A stretch of 64,000 nucleotides of DNA from Diphasiastrum complanatum (Eukaryota > Streptophyta > Lycopodiopsida > Lycopodiales > Lycopodiaceae), in the NCBI GenBank assembly GCA_029204225.1, contig CM055099.1:52848277-52912276 (forward strand). Direction: 5' to 3'. This document shows positions 21,354-32,860 of this stretch, in pieces. Position 1 is the first letter of the stretch, and every line of letters starts with the position of its first letter. The notes under the pieces are model-generated. The model saw only the letters and a program-made list of their open reading frames with translations, did no database searches and was not told the DNA's origin. The translations under genes were made by a program, and so were the position numbers.

Positions 21354-22353
21354 ATGGCTACAACAATCCAGACGAAAATATCAATCAATCTTCATGGAGC
21401 AAACTACTGAATATGAAAATTTAAAATCAAAACACTTCTGAAGGGTGAGGGCATTTGGTCAGTGACCAAACTCACAAAAGAATAGCCTCCAGAGGGAGAC
21501 CCGAGGAGAGCTGAGTGGATAAAAAAGGATGAGCGTACAATGGCGATCATCGTTTTGTCCATCAACGAAGAAATACTCATGTAGATTGAAGACTGTGCGA
21601 GCAGCCATGAAGCATGGAAAAGACTAAAATAGAAATACAAAGTGAAGACTACCACTTCGGTGATGCACCTCCACAACCAGCTGCAAGCCATGCGATGAGA
21701 TGACAATCAGTTGGATCAGCACGTCGAGAAGATCAGAATGATTTTTGTTCAACTTGTTGCATCTGGACAGGAGCACCAGGTCCTAGTAGCACAACAGCCG
21801 ATGCACTTCATGAAATTACTGTCGACGTCCTATCAACTGCTAAAAATGCTCATTCTGAACTTACCATACATGACATTCGAACGAGCTGTCAGTCTTGTAG
21901 CTGATGAGAGACTGATGAGAGACGAAGGAGAAGGAAGCAGTGACCAAGAGAAGGTCCTTTTTATGAAGGAAAAGAAAAAGAACAAAAACAAGCCTAGATT
22001 CGACAAGGCGAATCCCAAGTCTTCGAACAGAGGCAACGACAACCAACAAACCTCCTCTTGTGATCACTGTCACAAATCGGGACACACAGCCAACAAGTGT
22101 TGGTTTAACCCAACAATACCTACTATGCACTACAAGAAGAAGGGACACTCTACATACGATTGCAGATTCAACCCGAAAAGAAAGAACAAGACTGAAAAAG
22201 TGAATGTTGCAGAGTCATCAAGGGATGCTGACAAGAACGATGAGGCCTTCACAATATTTGACGAGGCTTCAACAAGCTATGTAGAGTGAGACTACGATGT
22301 AGTCATCGATTCAGGAGCAACCTCACACATTACCTGCAATGGCAGCGCGAAAG
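21354..22353 (+). pseudogene. Copia family B gag and protease start, copy 1
   Basis: One frame from ATG 21354 reads as copia gag with a string of stops (21408-10, 21414-16, 21483-85, 21582-84, 21630-32, 22287-89), most at expected Trp or Gln. Its long open part (21711-22289) has 'MTFERAVSLVADERLM', a Lys-rich region, a first knuckle CDHCHKSGHTANKC and a second, damaged one (MHYKKKGHSTYDC, first Cys lost). The protease start 'VVIDSGATSHITC' follows. It breaks off at about 22353. Double knuckles also mark the related copy at 36.1 kb. Confidence 0.82.
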
Positions 22354-22560
22354 ATTTCTCTTCGTGTGTTTTCATTCTTTTCGTTTCTTTTCGTAGTTTT
22401 CGTTTTGCATCCCTAAAGGTGTGTTTACGATTCGCGATTGATTCGCAAATCGTTCGTGCTTTGAGTCAAAGACACGTTAACTATCGCAAATTGTTCTCGC
22501 TCGACCTTCGTGTCTTGTTTGTGCTGCGACAAAGTTGCAGGAGTTCACCATTTCTGACAA
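22354..22560. other. Short unassigned stretch between insertions
   Basis: T-rich start ('TTCATTCTTTTCGTTTC'-like), no coding signal. It lies between the copia protease break and a gypsy LTR scrap. Confidence 0.3.
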
Positions 22561-22633
22561 GAACTTATTCAGACTAGCTTAAGTTCCAATCTTCTAGACT
22601 TAGGCTTAGAACTAAATAACTTTAAGCCGTTAC
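22561..22633 (-). repeat. Fragment of gypsy LTR
   Basis: 73 bases nearly identical to 27806-27878 ('GAACTTATTCAGACTAGC' ... 'CTTTAAGCCGTTAC') and to the reverse of the LTRs at 36.5 and 47.8 kb. Truncated at both ends. Confidence 0.75.
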
Positions 22634-23157
22634 TATTATGTCCATGACCGATACATAGGATACAGTATACTCCTAGTCTTGGATACACACAGTACTCCAG
22701 TGAAACAAGCTGTTAGTTATGACACGTCATACTGGACGTGACCCGTAAGTAACTAATATCCTTGTGAGGCCCAGAACACACTAAATGGAGTTTAGACAAG
22801 ATATGAGACAGTGTATGCATGTGTAGAGTTATCAATAGCAATTCTATGAATAGTTGGTCCATGCATAAGACTCTATTCCAGGTGAATCTATGTATAGGGA
22901 ACTTTAGGGCTATGCATAGCTAAGTTCCCAAGATGCTTTTGGCTCTATATAATGGGTCCAAACTCGCCCTACTCCTCATCATGGTTCTTGATTCATTGCC
23001 AGGCTCTCACTGTACATTCATGCTTCTTGTTCTTTGGCTTGGGGGTGAGACTTCTAGAGATTGATTGGATGCTTCTACTTGGTTGGGTGGTTTTTCCATA
23101 GTGTGCTATCCTTTGTGTTTAGGATTTGTAAGCAGGATCTAAGGAGCTTCCCTTATA
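22634..23157 (+). repeat. LTR with shared head, followed by primer site
   Basis: The first 110 bases match 20437 onward. After that it differs. It holds a TATA-like CTATATAATGG (about 22946) and ends just before TGGTATCAGAGC. One copy only, so the end is inferred. It looks like a separate subfamily that shares the U3 head. Confidence 0.55.
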
Positions 23158-23169
23158 GTGGTATCAGAG
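23158..23169 (+). other. Primer binding site, initiator Met tRNA type
   Basis: TGGTATCAGAGC after the LTR at 22634-23157. It establishes the plus orientation. Confidence 0.8.
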
Positions 23170-24704
23170 CAAGGCTTACAAGTTTGGAGAGGTGGTGTTT
23201 TCATTGGAGCTTGGTGGTATTCAACTAGTATTCATCCAAGGAGACGAGCAAGGTTGCAAGTTGGTGGATCTTCCCAACTTCAATTTGCATGTTCCATATC
23301 TCTCTCAAATTCATTGTGGTTTATGGAGAATTGTGCTAGGAAATCAATTTTGGTAACTTTTAGCAAGTTATTACACTTTGAAGTAGTTGAAATTCAGTTT
23401 TCATGTTGGATCTTCCCATGTATTTGGATTTTAGGCTCTTTTGTGGCCAAAATTGGCTTGTTTACCATGATTTTGGCACAAAATGGAGGGTAGAATTCAA
23501 AATCCAGCAAGATCAGATCAATTGATTGGTTGTAACTCTATATTTTGGATTGCATGTGGATTTGGAAAACGTTCTTGTCATTAATTTCCAATTGGGCATG
23601 GTGAAAAAACCTAGATGATTTTTGCTTGTTTTTTCATGAAATTGGAAGGTAGGAGGTTGTTTGAACATCAATTGAAGTTACGAAAAGATGAATCATAATC
23701 TTTTGAAGCTATCCTAGAAGATAGAGCCAAGAATTCTAGCAATTGGGTTTGTAGGAAGTCAAAAATTTACCAATTTTGGTGAATTTTGGGGGATGGATTG
23801 CTCTAAATCCATAAGGGGATCATTCTGGGTTTTTTCCAGCATGATTTGTATTTCTTTTTACCTTCTCAGCAAGCTATCAGACTTATAAATTGATGGGTAG
23901 AGGCTTATGTTTCAATTCCATCAAGTTTGTAGCAATTTTGACTTCTAGAAAGCAAGAATTCATGGTTCTCAACCCATACTGCATCATAGGATCTATATGA
24001 AAGCTTCATGAAACTCTTTAAGACCATTTAAGACTGTTTGGATCATCACTTTTAGGGTTGGTTGAGTGTTTGCATGTTTTTAGACATATTGGCCTAGAAA
24101 AAGTGCGCCCTCCTACTAGTTAATTGGTTGTTCTGAACTCGAACGTGTGAATCCTAGGTGGTAGGCTAATGTGGCAAGTGTCTTTTTCACTAGGTCTCCC
24201 TCTATACTGAACTTTAGAGCACCCAATTTGGTGTCCTGTAGCCAAAGATATGATCATCTGAAGTTTTGCAATTTTGTGAGCAAAATTGATAAAATTTCCA
24301 ATTGTTCTAATTGCAAGCATGACAATTTCCTATTTTGAAGTACTGTGCTTGCATGGAATGTCTGCATGTGGATTCTCAGAGTGATTCTGACATGCATGAG
24401 TAGTTTAGATCTGTTTTCAGTGGTTATACACATGTACTCTGACGGTTAGATACAAAACTGGATTTTATAACCGACAATTTCCGTAGAACTAGATTTTTTC
24501 GTAAAATTCCATAAAGTAAAAAATCAGTTTAATGTCGCATGTCTTGCATGCCTGAGAGACATTAACAAAGTAAAATTAAGAATCGAGCACTAAATCAATT
24601 TTCTGATTTCGATTGCTAAATAACTGACAATGATTTTTTATGAATTTTTAGAAAACGTAAAATTTTAAAAAATAATTAAACGTGCGAAAACTCGAAATTT
24701 TTAG
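23170..24704. other. Non-coding interior after the LTR, no gene
   Basis: About 1.5 kb with no recognised motif; the only long frame (23158-23493) overlaps the primer site and resembles nothing. It may be the interior of a large non-coding derivative or a leader, cut at 24705 by the minus-strand gypsy. Confidence 0.4.
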
Positions 24705-24835
24705 TTTTTATCAGGGCAACAAATGCTAGGATGTTGTCCCGCACACACAAAACAGCCACATAAAACTACTTAGGTGCGTCAATTCGAGGAAGTCTTTTCT
24801 CCAACTTGGGCAGTGGATGGGATGGTCCTGCCATG
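24705..24835 (-). pseudogene. Gypsy gag start fused to zinc-knuckle remnant
   Basis: Minus strand: MAGPSHPLPKLEKRLPRI..APK equals the gag start of the 36.5-kb copy, then a stop. The DNA directly after matches 40389-40450 of that copy ('CATCCTAGCATT.GTTGCCC'). No protein of useful length remains. Confidence 0.75.
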
Positions 24836-25149
24836 TTGATCTGAATGGATTATCACAAGACCAAATAAATGGTTTGGGTGGATGGATGAGGGCAAAGGTC
24901 TCTCCCTAATCTATGGCTTCCATCTAGGTCATATGTCTAAGGCCGGTACCCTACTAGGTATGCCTATGGCTTATTCCAACTAGACGTGGTAGTATGATTT
25001 TGCCGATGGTTGATGTTTGCTTCTTTTCATTTCTTTATGGTTTTTTTTTTTTGGAAATTATTCACCTCCTCTAGGACTCTTGTAGCTGACAAGAGTCGTT
25101 GTGAAAATTAGGGAACGACTCGTACAGTTGTGCGAGTTATTTCGGACCT

Positions 25150-25740
25150 AGTCAACTCAAATGGACCACAAAGCAAGAAAATGATAAAAAATTGCTACGG
25201 AGTCGCACAGAAAATGACTCGTACAAGGAAACGTACTACTCGCACATGACTCGCATAGAAGATGACTCGCAAAAAAATGACTCGTGCAAAGAAACTTATG
25301 ACCCGCAGGCATGGATAGTGCAAAAAATGACTCATGCAAGGGTGGAAGATGACTTGCATAGGAAGATGACTCGCAAAAAAATGACTCGTGCAAAGAAACT
25401 TACTACTCGCACATGACTCGCATAGAAGATGACTCTCACATGACTTGCACAAAAGATGACCTGAGGTACTCACACAGTAGTTTGAATTTGACGAACTCGC
25501 ACACCCTGCTGGAGGAACTCACACAGTTGGCTCAAGGGTATTTGCTCACAGATCGGAAGAAGGCAAAAAATGACTCGCACACCTGAAGAATGACTCGCAT
25601 AGCAGACAATGGTAGAGATAATGACTCGAAATTGACAAAAATGACTCGCACAACACTTGTTGTGAAGACTCGCACAAGAGATCGCGCTCACAAATTTGAA
25701 GAAGACAAAAAAATGACTCGCACACCTGAAATCGTGGAGC
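25150..25740 (-). repeat. Leader repeats with core ATGACTCGCA
   Basis: More than a dozen copies of ATGACTCGCA/ATGACTCGTGCA-like words with irregular spacing. On the minus strand they read TGCGAGTCAT, the core of the ordered 69-bp repeat at 38541-38795 in the plus copy. The array is looser here. Open frames across it are by-products of the repeat. Confidence 0.75.
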
Positions 25741-27227
25741 TAGAAGATCAAAACAGACCTTAGAGCTCCAATGCCTATGCTGTGACTGTAAACGACTATG
25801 AACACCTCTGAAAAATGTGTGAAAAAATGTCAGAGCTCGTGAATGCAACTAGATGGGTGAATGCATGAGTGCAACTACTGGTTATTCTGATGGAAAAACG
25901 ATTGTGATGACAGCTGAAGAGCGGCTGAGAAACAGCTCCAATGGAATTTGGTCAGCAAAAAAAGATATTCATGGAAAGGGTGTAGTTGCAAAATGGATTC
26001 CAAAACCGCCAAACTAATGGTTGTTGAATGTCCTCCCTCTAGAAAACAAGGATGAGGATATGCAGGATATTTAAAACTGATGGCCATTGAAACAAGCAAA
26101 ACTGATGAAAAGTTGAATGCTCTCTCTCTAGTGCCCGGTTTCTACCAGGTCATAAACTAATTGACAACCAAGAGATGCTCAAAGTATGTAAGGCTGCTCA
26201 CCTTAAAGTTTTTTGAATCATTCAAGATTCAGTTTATTAATTTGTCACCAGAGTTTTAACTATAATTTTGCACACAAAAGAGGAAGGAAGTGGCTCTCTC
26301 ACCACCACCATCGGTCACTAACGACCAACTGAGCCACTACCAGGCAGAACACGCCTGTTAAAAATGGTGGCTGTAAGCAAAACGGGCAAAAATCCTGAAA
26401 ACCCCTGAAAACGAGCCTAGGATGCGCCCCCTGCTGAAAACGAAAAAGGTCCAATACTTGAGGGCCATTGAATGCTGATGGCACCTGGAAACAGCTGAAA
26501 AAAAACACGCAATAGATGATGCGCCCCCTCACCTTCACCAAATGGCCGCTAACACTTGAAAAGTGTGCTCCCCTGCTCTTCTCTCCTTCAAAACAAGCTA
26601 TGGGAAGCTGCAGGTAAAACATAACTATGGGCTCTGGTAAAAACAACAGATGGCGGGCTTAAAATAGCTTAGAACCTTGTTCCATCATTGCTAAAGGGCC
26701 GCTCCTCATCATCAGATGCACGCTTCTCTTATGAAAATACCTGAGAAAACAAAAAAGATATTCCTTGCTCTCCTCTCCGCGTGGACAGTTGTGTGGGCCT
26801 GCTCAAAATGTTGCTCCAAACGCGCTCTTTGATGTGCGCTCCAAAAGCATGTGAATCCCTACTCAAAACACTGTTGAAAAGATGGCTTTCATGGCTCAAA
26901 ACGCTCTGGTGTCTCCCCTAATCTGAAAATACCTGAAAAAAACGAGATGCTCAAAGCTCCTTCAAAAATGTGTGCCTCCAACTGCTTCAAAAATGTGTGC
27001 CTCCAAGCTTTTGTGCATCTGATCCACCTTCACCTTCAAGCTTTAAGACTAAACTACGGCTGAAAAGCGAAAAACCCTAAAAACTTAGCAAAGATGATTA
27101 AAGAAGATGTGAACAACAAAAAAAAAGGATGCTAAAAATAAGTAGGATGCCAAAAACAAGTGGATGCAAAGCAACAAGCAAAAAAATAGCAAGAAATAAC
27201 TTGAAGAACGTAGGGAAAACGAGAAAA

Positions 27228-27244
27228 GAGTGGCAACGGCGCCA
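27228..27244 (-). other. Gypsy primer binding site
   Basis: The reverse complement is TGGCGCCGTTGCCACTC. It follows the LTR end CTAACA plus one base. Confidence 0.8.
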
Positions 27245-27245
27245 A

Positions 27246-27926
27246 TGTTAGCTCTTCAGCATCCACACCCGACTATGGCTCCAACTAGATCGAGTTATGG
27301 CTTCTCCCAAATAACCCTCACTAAGGCTTTCTCAACTAGCTTGGATATGGATACTAAGAAGACAATACAAGCATAGGATGAGTATTCTGAGGGTAAGATT
27401 CACACTTCTCTTGTTTTTCTACTTAGGAACTGACTCAAATGATGGCTTAACCTAACTCAAATGACGGCTTAACCTAAAACCCAACTTCACAAAGGCTTAA
27501 CCTACTTGTGAAAGGCCCAACGATAAAATAAAACTAATTAACCTGGCTCATAAAAATTATAATACACAATGTAACAATTATAAAATCGTCACAGAGGAGA
27601 ACTCTCAATGGAAGAAGATAAAGCTCTATTATGCAAATGAGATTCTTCTGGAATAATGGACTCTTCCACTCCTATATATACTTGGAGTGGTGGTCACTTA
27701 CAAAAAGGCACTATGGGACAAATAGACCACATAGGCTTAACTTAATTAAATTGGTGCCATGGGACAAACTCCCAATGGACCATAAACAACTGAAATCACT
27801 TAAGTTGAACTTATTCAGACTAGCTTACGTTCCAATCTTCTAGACTTAGGCTTAGAACTAAGTAACTTTAAGCCGTTACAACATGGCGCAAAGGCCTAAA
27901 CTTGACTAATCCAGTTCTAGACTCAA
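27246..27926 (-). repeat. 5' LTR of gypsy copy 2 (start truncated)
   Basis: Reverse complement of the LTRs at 36521-37192 and 47767-48526, including 'GACCACCACTCCAAGTATAT' with its TATA box. The terminal TGTAGGCTGAT head is missing at 27926. Confidence 0.85.
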
Positions 27927-29085
27927 GAACGAAGATCAGCTTTGGCATAGAAGAATGTATCATCTGAACATGCGAAGCTTGTATGATATGAGCAGAACGG
28001 ACATAATCACAAGTCTCAAGATTTCAAGGCCCGAGGCTGAGTTCTGTGAAGCTTGTCAGAAAGGCAAGCAACATCGGAATCCATTCACATATGAGGGGAG
28101 AAGAGCCAAGGAAGTTCTTGAGCTTGTCCACTCTGATGTGTGTGGACCGATGAAAACAGATTCGCTCTCAAGTTCGAGATTTTTTCTAACATTCATAAAT
28201 GATTACAGCCAAATGACCACGATCTACTACTTGAAGAAGAAATCCGAAGTGTTTGATTCTTTCAAGAAATTTGTGGCATTCGTAGAGCGACACACCTCGC
28301 AAAAGATACAGATCCTTAGATCTGACAATGGAGTGAATACAAAAGCATAGAATTCTCAAGATTTTGCGAAGAACAGGGGATCGAACACCAGTTCACTCCT
28401 GCATACACACCAGAATACAACGGTGTGATAGAAATAAAAAATAGAACGCTAGTCGAAGGAGCCAGATGAATGATGGCACAGGCTCAATTTCCAGGTCAAT
28501 TCTGGACCAAGGCAATAGCTGCAGTTGTACACCTGCAGAACAGATCTACAATGACAACGCTGGAGAACAAAATACCATACGAAATGTGGACAGGCAGAAA
28601 GCCTGATTTGTCATACGTACAAGTGTTTGAATGTGCAGCATAACAAATCTGAACAAACAATCATGGTCGGCTACTCGAACGGAACAGACGTGTACAGACT
28701 CTACGATCCAACCACGAAGAAGGTTGTTTTGAGCAGAGATGTGAAGTTCGACGAGTCCACATTCCCTGGACTGAAAGACGAAAGAGGCCATGAGATCTTC
28801 ACACTACTGCCTATTCAAGAGGGAGATCGAGGACATACATCAGATTAGAATGCAGAGCCCCAGACTCCAGAGTAGTAGGAAGCAGAGGATTGACCCCATG
28901 AACAAGAAATGTTCGAGCAGCAACGAAACGAACCTCGAAGGTCAACAAGACAAAGAAGACCTCTAGATCGCTACTCTGATAATCTTCAATGGAACGAAGA
29001 AACGCAGTTCGAGTACTGCAGCTTCACAGAAGAGCCAACAACATACCAAGAGGCTATCTAGAGTCCAGAGGGCCAAGCCATTTGA
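27927..29085 (+). pseudogene. Copia integrase and linker (probably family B copy 1, distal half)
   Basis: 'DQLWHRRMYHLNMRSLYDM' gives the His pair and 'CEACQKGKQHRNPF' the Cys pair of the integrase zinc domain. The core Asp is in LVHSDVCGP and the second in ILRSDNG; the text then shifts frame at about 28335. The region of the catalytic Glu reads NGVIEIKNRT. After another break (28631) 'MVGYSNGTDVYRLYDPTTKK' and 'VVLSRDVKFDES' form the C-terminal integrase part, followed by the 'RRSTRQRRPLDRY' linker to RT. It ends at 29085 against an oppositely oriented copia. Confidence 0.82.
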
Positions 29086-29089
29086 CTGA

Positions 29090-29560
29090 GGAGAATAAGG
29101 AGTGATAAATTGCTGCTCAATGCCTTGGATTTGGTAATACTCCTTAAAATTCGGTAGAGATGTACTCTCCATCGTTGTCAAACTTCAAGGCCTTGATTGT
29201 CCTTCTAGTCTCCTTTTCTGCATGCTCCTTGAAGATTTTGAAGCAATTAAAAAACTTTTGATTTCTTCTTGATAAAATACACCATAGTTCTTCTGGAGAA
29301 TTCATTAATAAAAGTTATGAAATACTTTGCATCCTTCAGAGAAGGATTTTGCATCGGGCCACAAATGTCTATATGTACAACATCTAACAATTCTCTAGCA
29401 GTATGCTGATCGCTTGATCTAAATGGTTTTCTTGTCTGTTTACCAACTAAACAGCCTTGACAGACAGGTAATTCGACCTTATTATTAGGATAGTCTAGAT
29501 CAAGAACAGTAGAATGTTTAGACATTTGTTGTACTGAAGCATTGTACAGAAGCATGATTC
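29090..29560 (-). pseudogene. Copia family G integrase
   Basis: 29555-29247: 'CQGCLVGKQTRKPF' (zinc Cys pair), then VVHIDICGP with the first catalytic Asp and 'YFITFINEFSRRTMVYF'. After a break, 29181-29090 gives 'FKEYYQIQGIEQQFITPYSP' and QSNG, at which point the element is cut. The catalytic Glu that should follow is replaced by unrelated text. Inactive. Confidence 0.8.
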
Positions 29561-29973
29561 AAGTGACCAAGTCTATAATGCCAAATTAAACTTTTATTTG
29601 CTTGAATAGAAGTACTGAGCACTTGACTAGAGGCAGAAAAGCAATGACTTAATCTATACAAGTATCCATGCCCCTTTTCGAGTGCTAGGATCTTGCCTAT
29701 CCTATCAACTACTTTGTATTGATCACATTTGAATTCTATCTTATGTCCTAGATTTGTGATTATGCTTAGAGAGACTAGCTCTTTTGCAATATCTGCAGAA
29801 AAGCTACTTGCGCGATCCACCATGCTCACCTTGAGTGCGAGGCTTCTGATGTTGCTGCTGCACTTGATTCTTGCCCTTGGAATAGTCTTTCTTCTTGGTG
29901 TATAGAGCCATGAATTTGTCTTTGGTGGATAGGTTGCTAGTCTTTCTCCGCATTTCTTCTTAAAGAAGATCAT
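29518..29973 (-). pseudogene. Copia family G GAG-pre-integrase region
   Basis: The later part has 'ELVSLSIITNLGHKIEFKCD', 'GYLYRLSHCF' and 'IWHYRLGHLNHASVQ', the pre-integrase domain with its His pair. The first third is Lys/Arg-rich and matches a shifted remnant of the gag tail. Protease DSG is not visible, so it was deleted. Confidence 0.75.
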
Positions 29974-30556
29974 GACCGATCACCTTTTGAAGAGTGAGGT
30001 CGGGTTGTGTGGAGATCATCACCACAAAGTGCTCATAGGACTTTGGAAGAGAAGAAAGCAAGGTCATAACGACATCATCATCTTGAATAGAACATCCTAC
30101 AGTTGATAACTGATCTAATAGGGACTTGAAGCTATTGATGTGAGAAGTGATGGCAATAGAATCAGACATGCTAAGACTAAAAAATTTCCTTCTAAGATGT
30201 AATCTCGTGGTTACATCGTGAGTCTCATAAAAACTTGATAACAAGTCCAGTGCTTCCTTAGAGGTTTTGCACGTGGTAACGTGAGATATTTGGGAGTCGG
30301 CCAAATTGAGTGTGATACATGCTAGGGCCTTCTGAACTTTGATCCTCCAGGCCTTTGATTGATCACCATCTTCTGGTTTCAGGTTTGCACCTTCTACTAC
30401 ATCCCAAAGATCTCTATCTATCAACATCATTCTAAGTTTTAAATACCAAATGTAGAAGTTAGAACCATTGAACTTGTCAATGACTCTAGCTTCACTGAGT
30501 GATGAAGATGAAGAGCTACCTATATGAGACATGATAACAGTATACAAGTAGAACAA
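29960..30556 (-). pseudogene. Copia family G gag (UBN2 type)
   Basis: A nearly uninterrupted 198-codon frame: Ser-rich start, 'FNGSNFYIWYLKLRMMLIDR' near residues 30-50, 'LWDVVEG', 'ALACITLNLADSQISHV', 'LSSFYETHDVTTRLHLRRKF' and 'DDDVVMTLLSSLPKSYEHFV'. It fits the copia capsid precursor. The zinc knuckle is absent after it. The most likely start is the ATG at 'MSHIGSSS' (about 30532); the extra N-terminal residues come from the leader. Confidence 0.85.
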
Positions 30557-30584
30557 ACTTAATCTCTCGATTTATTTGAGCTGT

Positions 30585-30597
30585 GCTCTGATACCAA
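30585..30597 (-). other. Primer binding site, initiator Met tRNA type
   Basis: On the minus strand TTGGTATCAGAGCAC, consistent with the copia site. It lies six bases after the LTR end CCCCA. Confidence 0.8.
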
Positions 30598-30600
30598 TCT

Positions 30601-30757
30601 AATGGGGCAAGGGAGATAGAAGAACGTGAACGGAGAAGAGAGCAGGAATATTGTGGAACAGTTCTCCCGTTCTAATCAACTGCTAAATGTAAAAACAATC
30701 TAATAGACAACTTATGCTAAATGTAATCACAGCTTTAAGTGTTCTAATTGCCCAACA
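30601..30757 (-). repeat. Short LTR of copia family G
   Basis: On the minus strand TGTTGGGCAATTAG ... CTTGCCCCA, about 155 bp. Bounds come from TG...CA and the primer site; there is no second copy. Confidence 0.6.
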
Positions 30758-31039
30758 TGATCTTAAAAATTAATTCATACTCTGAAACAAGAGTACAGTC
30801 CACCGAAGAGATTAGAGATGGTTTGTATGTGGTACCACTGAAATCAGATTCAACATGAAGTATAGTTCTGAGTAAAATGGAAGAGCAGTATGATAATGTA
30901 AGTTTCTCAAGCGTCAAAGACAGCCATTGTCTAATCAGAAACTGAGAAGTCGTAGACGTCTGTGTTCTGATCAGAGTGAGTAAACAAGCACGATCAAACA
31001 ACAATGAAAGTGTATTCAATCACAACAAACATTCATCTA
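30758..31039. other. No gene seen
   Basis: About 280 bases between the copia LTR and the gypsy pol scrap. No motif recognised. Confidence 0.3.
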
Positions 31040-31855
31040 CATTGTACACAGATAAAAACAAATTGCTGCTCTTTCTCGACTTAACACAGAAAAACTTGAA
31101 GATCCAATTTATGATGATTTTTCCGATGAAAATTTATTCAAAATATCATCCACCAATTCATTATATTCTGATATTATTATTTATCTTAAGAATCAGATTT
31201 ATCCTGAAGGATATGATTTGGAGAAGAAGACAATGTTTCAATACAAAGTCGCACCTTTTACCATTATTAACAATGTTCTGTACAAGCTTGGTGTAGATAA
31301 TCAATTAAAAAGGTGTCTTGAAGTTGAAGATATTCCGAAGCTTATTCATGTCTTACATTCGAAAGATGTCAGAGGTCACTTTGCCATGAAGAATACTGTT
31401 AATAAGATATTCACCGTCAAATATTGGTGGCCTACAATGTTTACGGATGTCTCGAATTATATACAATCGTGTGATCCATGCCAGGGATCTTGTAAACCAA
31501 CGAAAGCTATGAATTGGCCATTGACGCCAACCATACCTCTTGTATCATTTGAAAAGTGGGGGATTGAATTTGTCGGTCCAATCAAGCCAGTGACCCGACA
31601 TACTAAGTGTCGATACATTTTGGTCGCAACGGATTATGCAAAAGAATGTGGAAGTTGAAGCAACGAAACAAAACGATGCAAAAATTGTCGCAGTTTTCTT
31701 ATTCAGATCTATAACCACACGTAATGGTTGTCCTCTCGAGTTAGTCAGTGATTATGGTACTCATGTTCTTAATGATACAATTCGACTGTTGACAACCTAT
31801 TTTCTGATCAAATACAGAAAGACAACCCCCTATAATCTGATCTCATCAACACATT
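31040..31855 (+). pseudogene. Gypsy integrase fragment
   Basis: 'GHFAMKNTVNKIFTVKYWWP' and 'SCDPCQG' form the HHCC domain. The core has 'WGIEFVGPIKPVTRHTKCRY' and 'YILVATDYAKE' (first Asp), then after a frame change 'NGCPLELVSDYGTHVLND' (second Asp). It ends before the catalytic Glu near 31855. The order is the same as in the plus gypsy at 43.1-43.6 kb but clearly divergent. Upstream a shifted frame resembles the RNase H/integrase linker. It is joined at 31855 to a gag scrap on the other strand. Confidence 0.8.
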
Positions 31856-32126
31856 CTACCTTGAGACGTTTAAAACGTTCAATGTAGCTTCTTACAGACT
31901 CTTCACGACACATCTTGATATAGTGTGATTTGGACGAATCTAAAATCTGCCACTCAAAATTTAGGTTTTTCAAAATGAGTATTTTATAACCTAGATTCAA
32001 GTAGTCATTGGACAAAACAAATTGTTGTTGCCCAATCTTTTGCCCCATAGATATTATCAATATTCTTTGGACAAATTTAGCATGTAAAGAAGGGTCATGA
32101 GGATCCACAAGATAAGTACAATCCAA
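31830..32126 (-). pseudogene. Gypsy gag fragment
   Basis: Minus strand: 'SHYIKMCREESVRSYIERFK' and RLKVECVDE match 'THIKMRSKESMRTYIERFKR' of the plus gypsy gag at 39520-39600. Upstream residues fit the same domain poorly. It is inverted relative to the integrase scrap next to it, so the two are separate relics. Confidence 0.65.
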
Positions 32127-32411
<285 letters not shown>

Positions 32412-32860
32412 AAAGGAGGGAACTCTCTTAAGCTTGCATTGAAAAATGAGCTGAAAATACCATAATTATAAAGGATTTGAATTTTATATTTATGGCCCCC
32501 CTATGTCAAGGTGGCAAAAGCGTGTTAACCAGATTTAATCTTAAAAGATCTAGATAACATGATCTTCTTTTTTTTTAAAAGTAATTTGTGTTTTACAAGA
32601 TTTTTTACTGTTAAATTGATTGGTAGAATTATAAGAGTTTCTTGATAGTTCTTCGTGACATAATTAAACAAGTATGTTGCTCTATTGTTGGTTTATAATA
32701 GATTCACAAAATTTGTATAATAAATGATTCACTTAGTTCTAATTGCTCATTTTTTACGCAGTCGTATGCATGATATTTGCGTAGATGTCATATAAGATTT
32801 GTTGATAATGATTTGAATCTTAAATTGGAATCTCAAACCTACACCTCATATTGTCTGGTG

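Larger units (their letters stand above)
24705..27926 (-). mobile_element. Ty3/gypsy copy 2 (minus), internally deleted
   Basis: Minus orientation: LTR 27246-27926, primer site 27228-27244, about 2.4 kb leader with CGAGTCAT repeats, then the gag start. All these parts match the plus copy at 36521-39290 in the same order. After about 20 gag codons the sequence jumps to the second zinc knuckle region of the plus copy (its 40390-40450), so roughly 1.1 kb of gag is deleted. It then ends at 24705. The upper LTR lacks its first 50 or so bases and abuts a copia integrase. Confidence 0.85.
29086..30757 (-). mobile_element. Ty1/copia family G, short-LTR, 5' half
   Basis: Minus orientation: LTR of about 155 bp (30601-30757), Met-type primer site, gag (30556 downward), GAG-pre-integrase and integrase pieces, broken at 29086. 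The zinc knuckle and protease are missing between gag and integrase. RT, RNase H and the 3' LTR are absent. Confidence 0.78.

Noticed and set aside
23158-23493. 111-codon plus frame after an LTR, considered as gag
   Set aside because: It begins inside the primer binding site and shows no gag motif.
25150-25740. Repeated ATGACTCGCA words considered as a CRISPR-like array
   Set aside because: Spacing is irregular and too short, the organism is a plant, and the same repeats are in the leader of the 36.5-kb gypsy.
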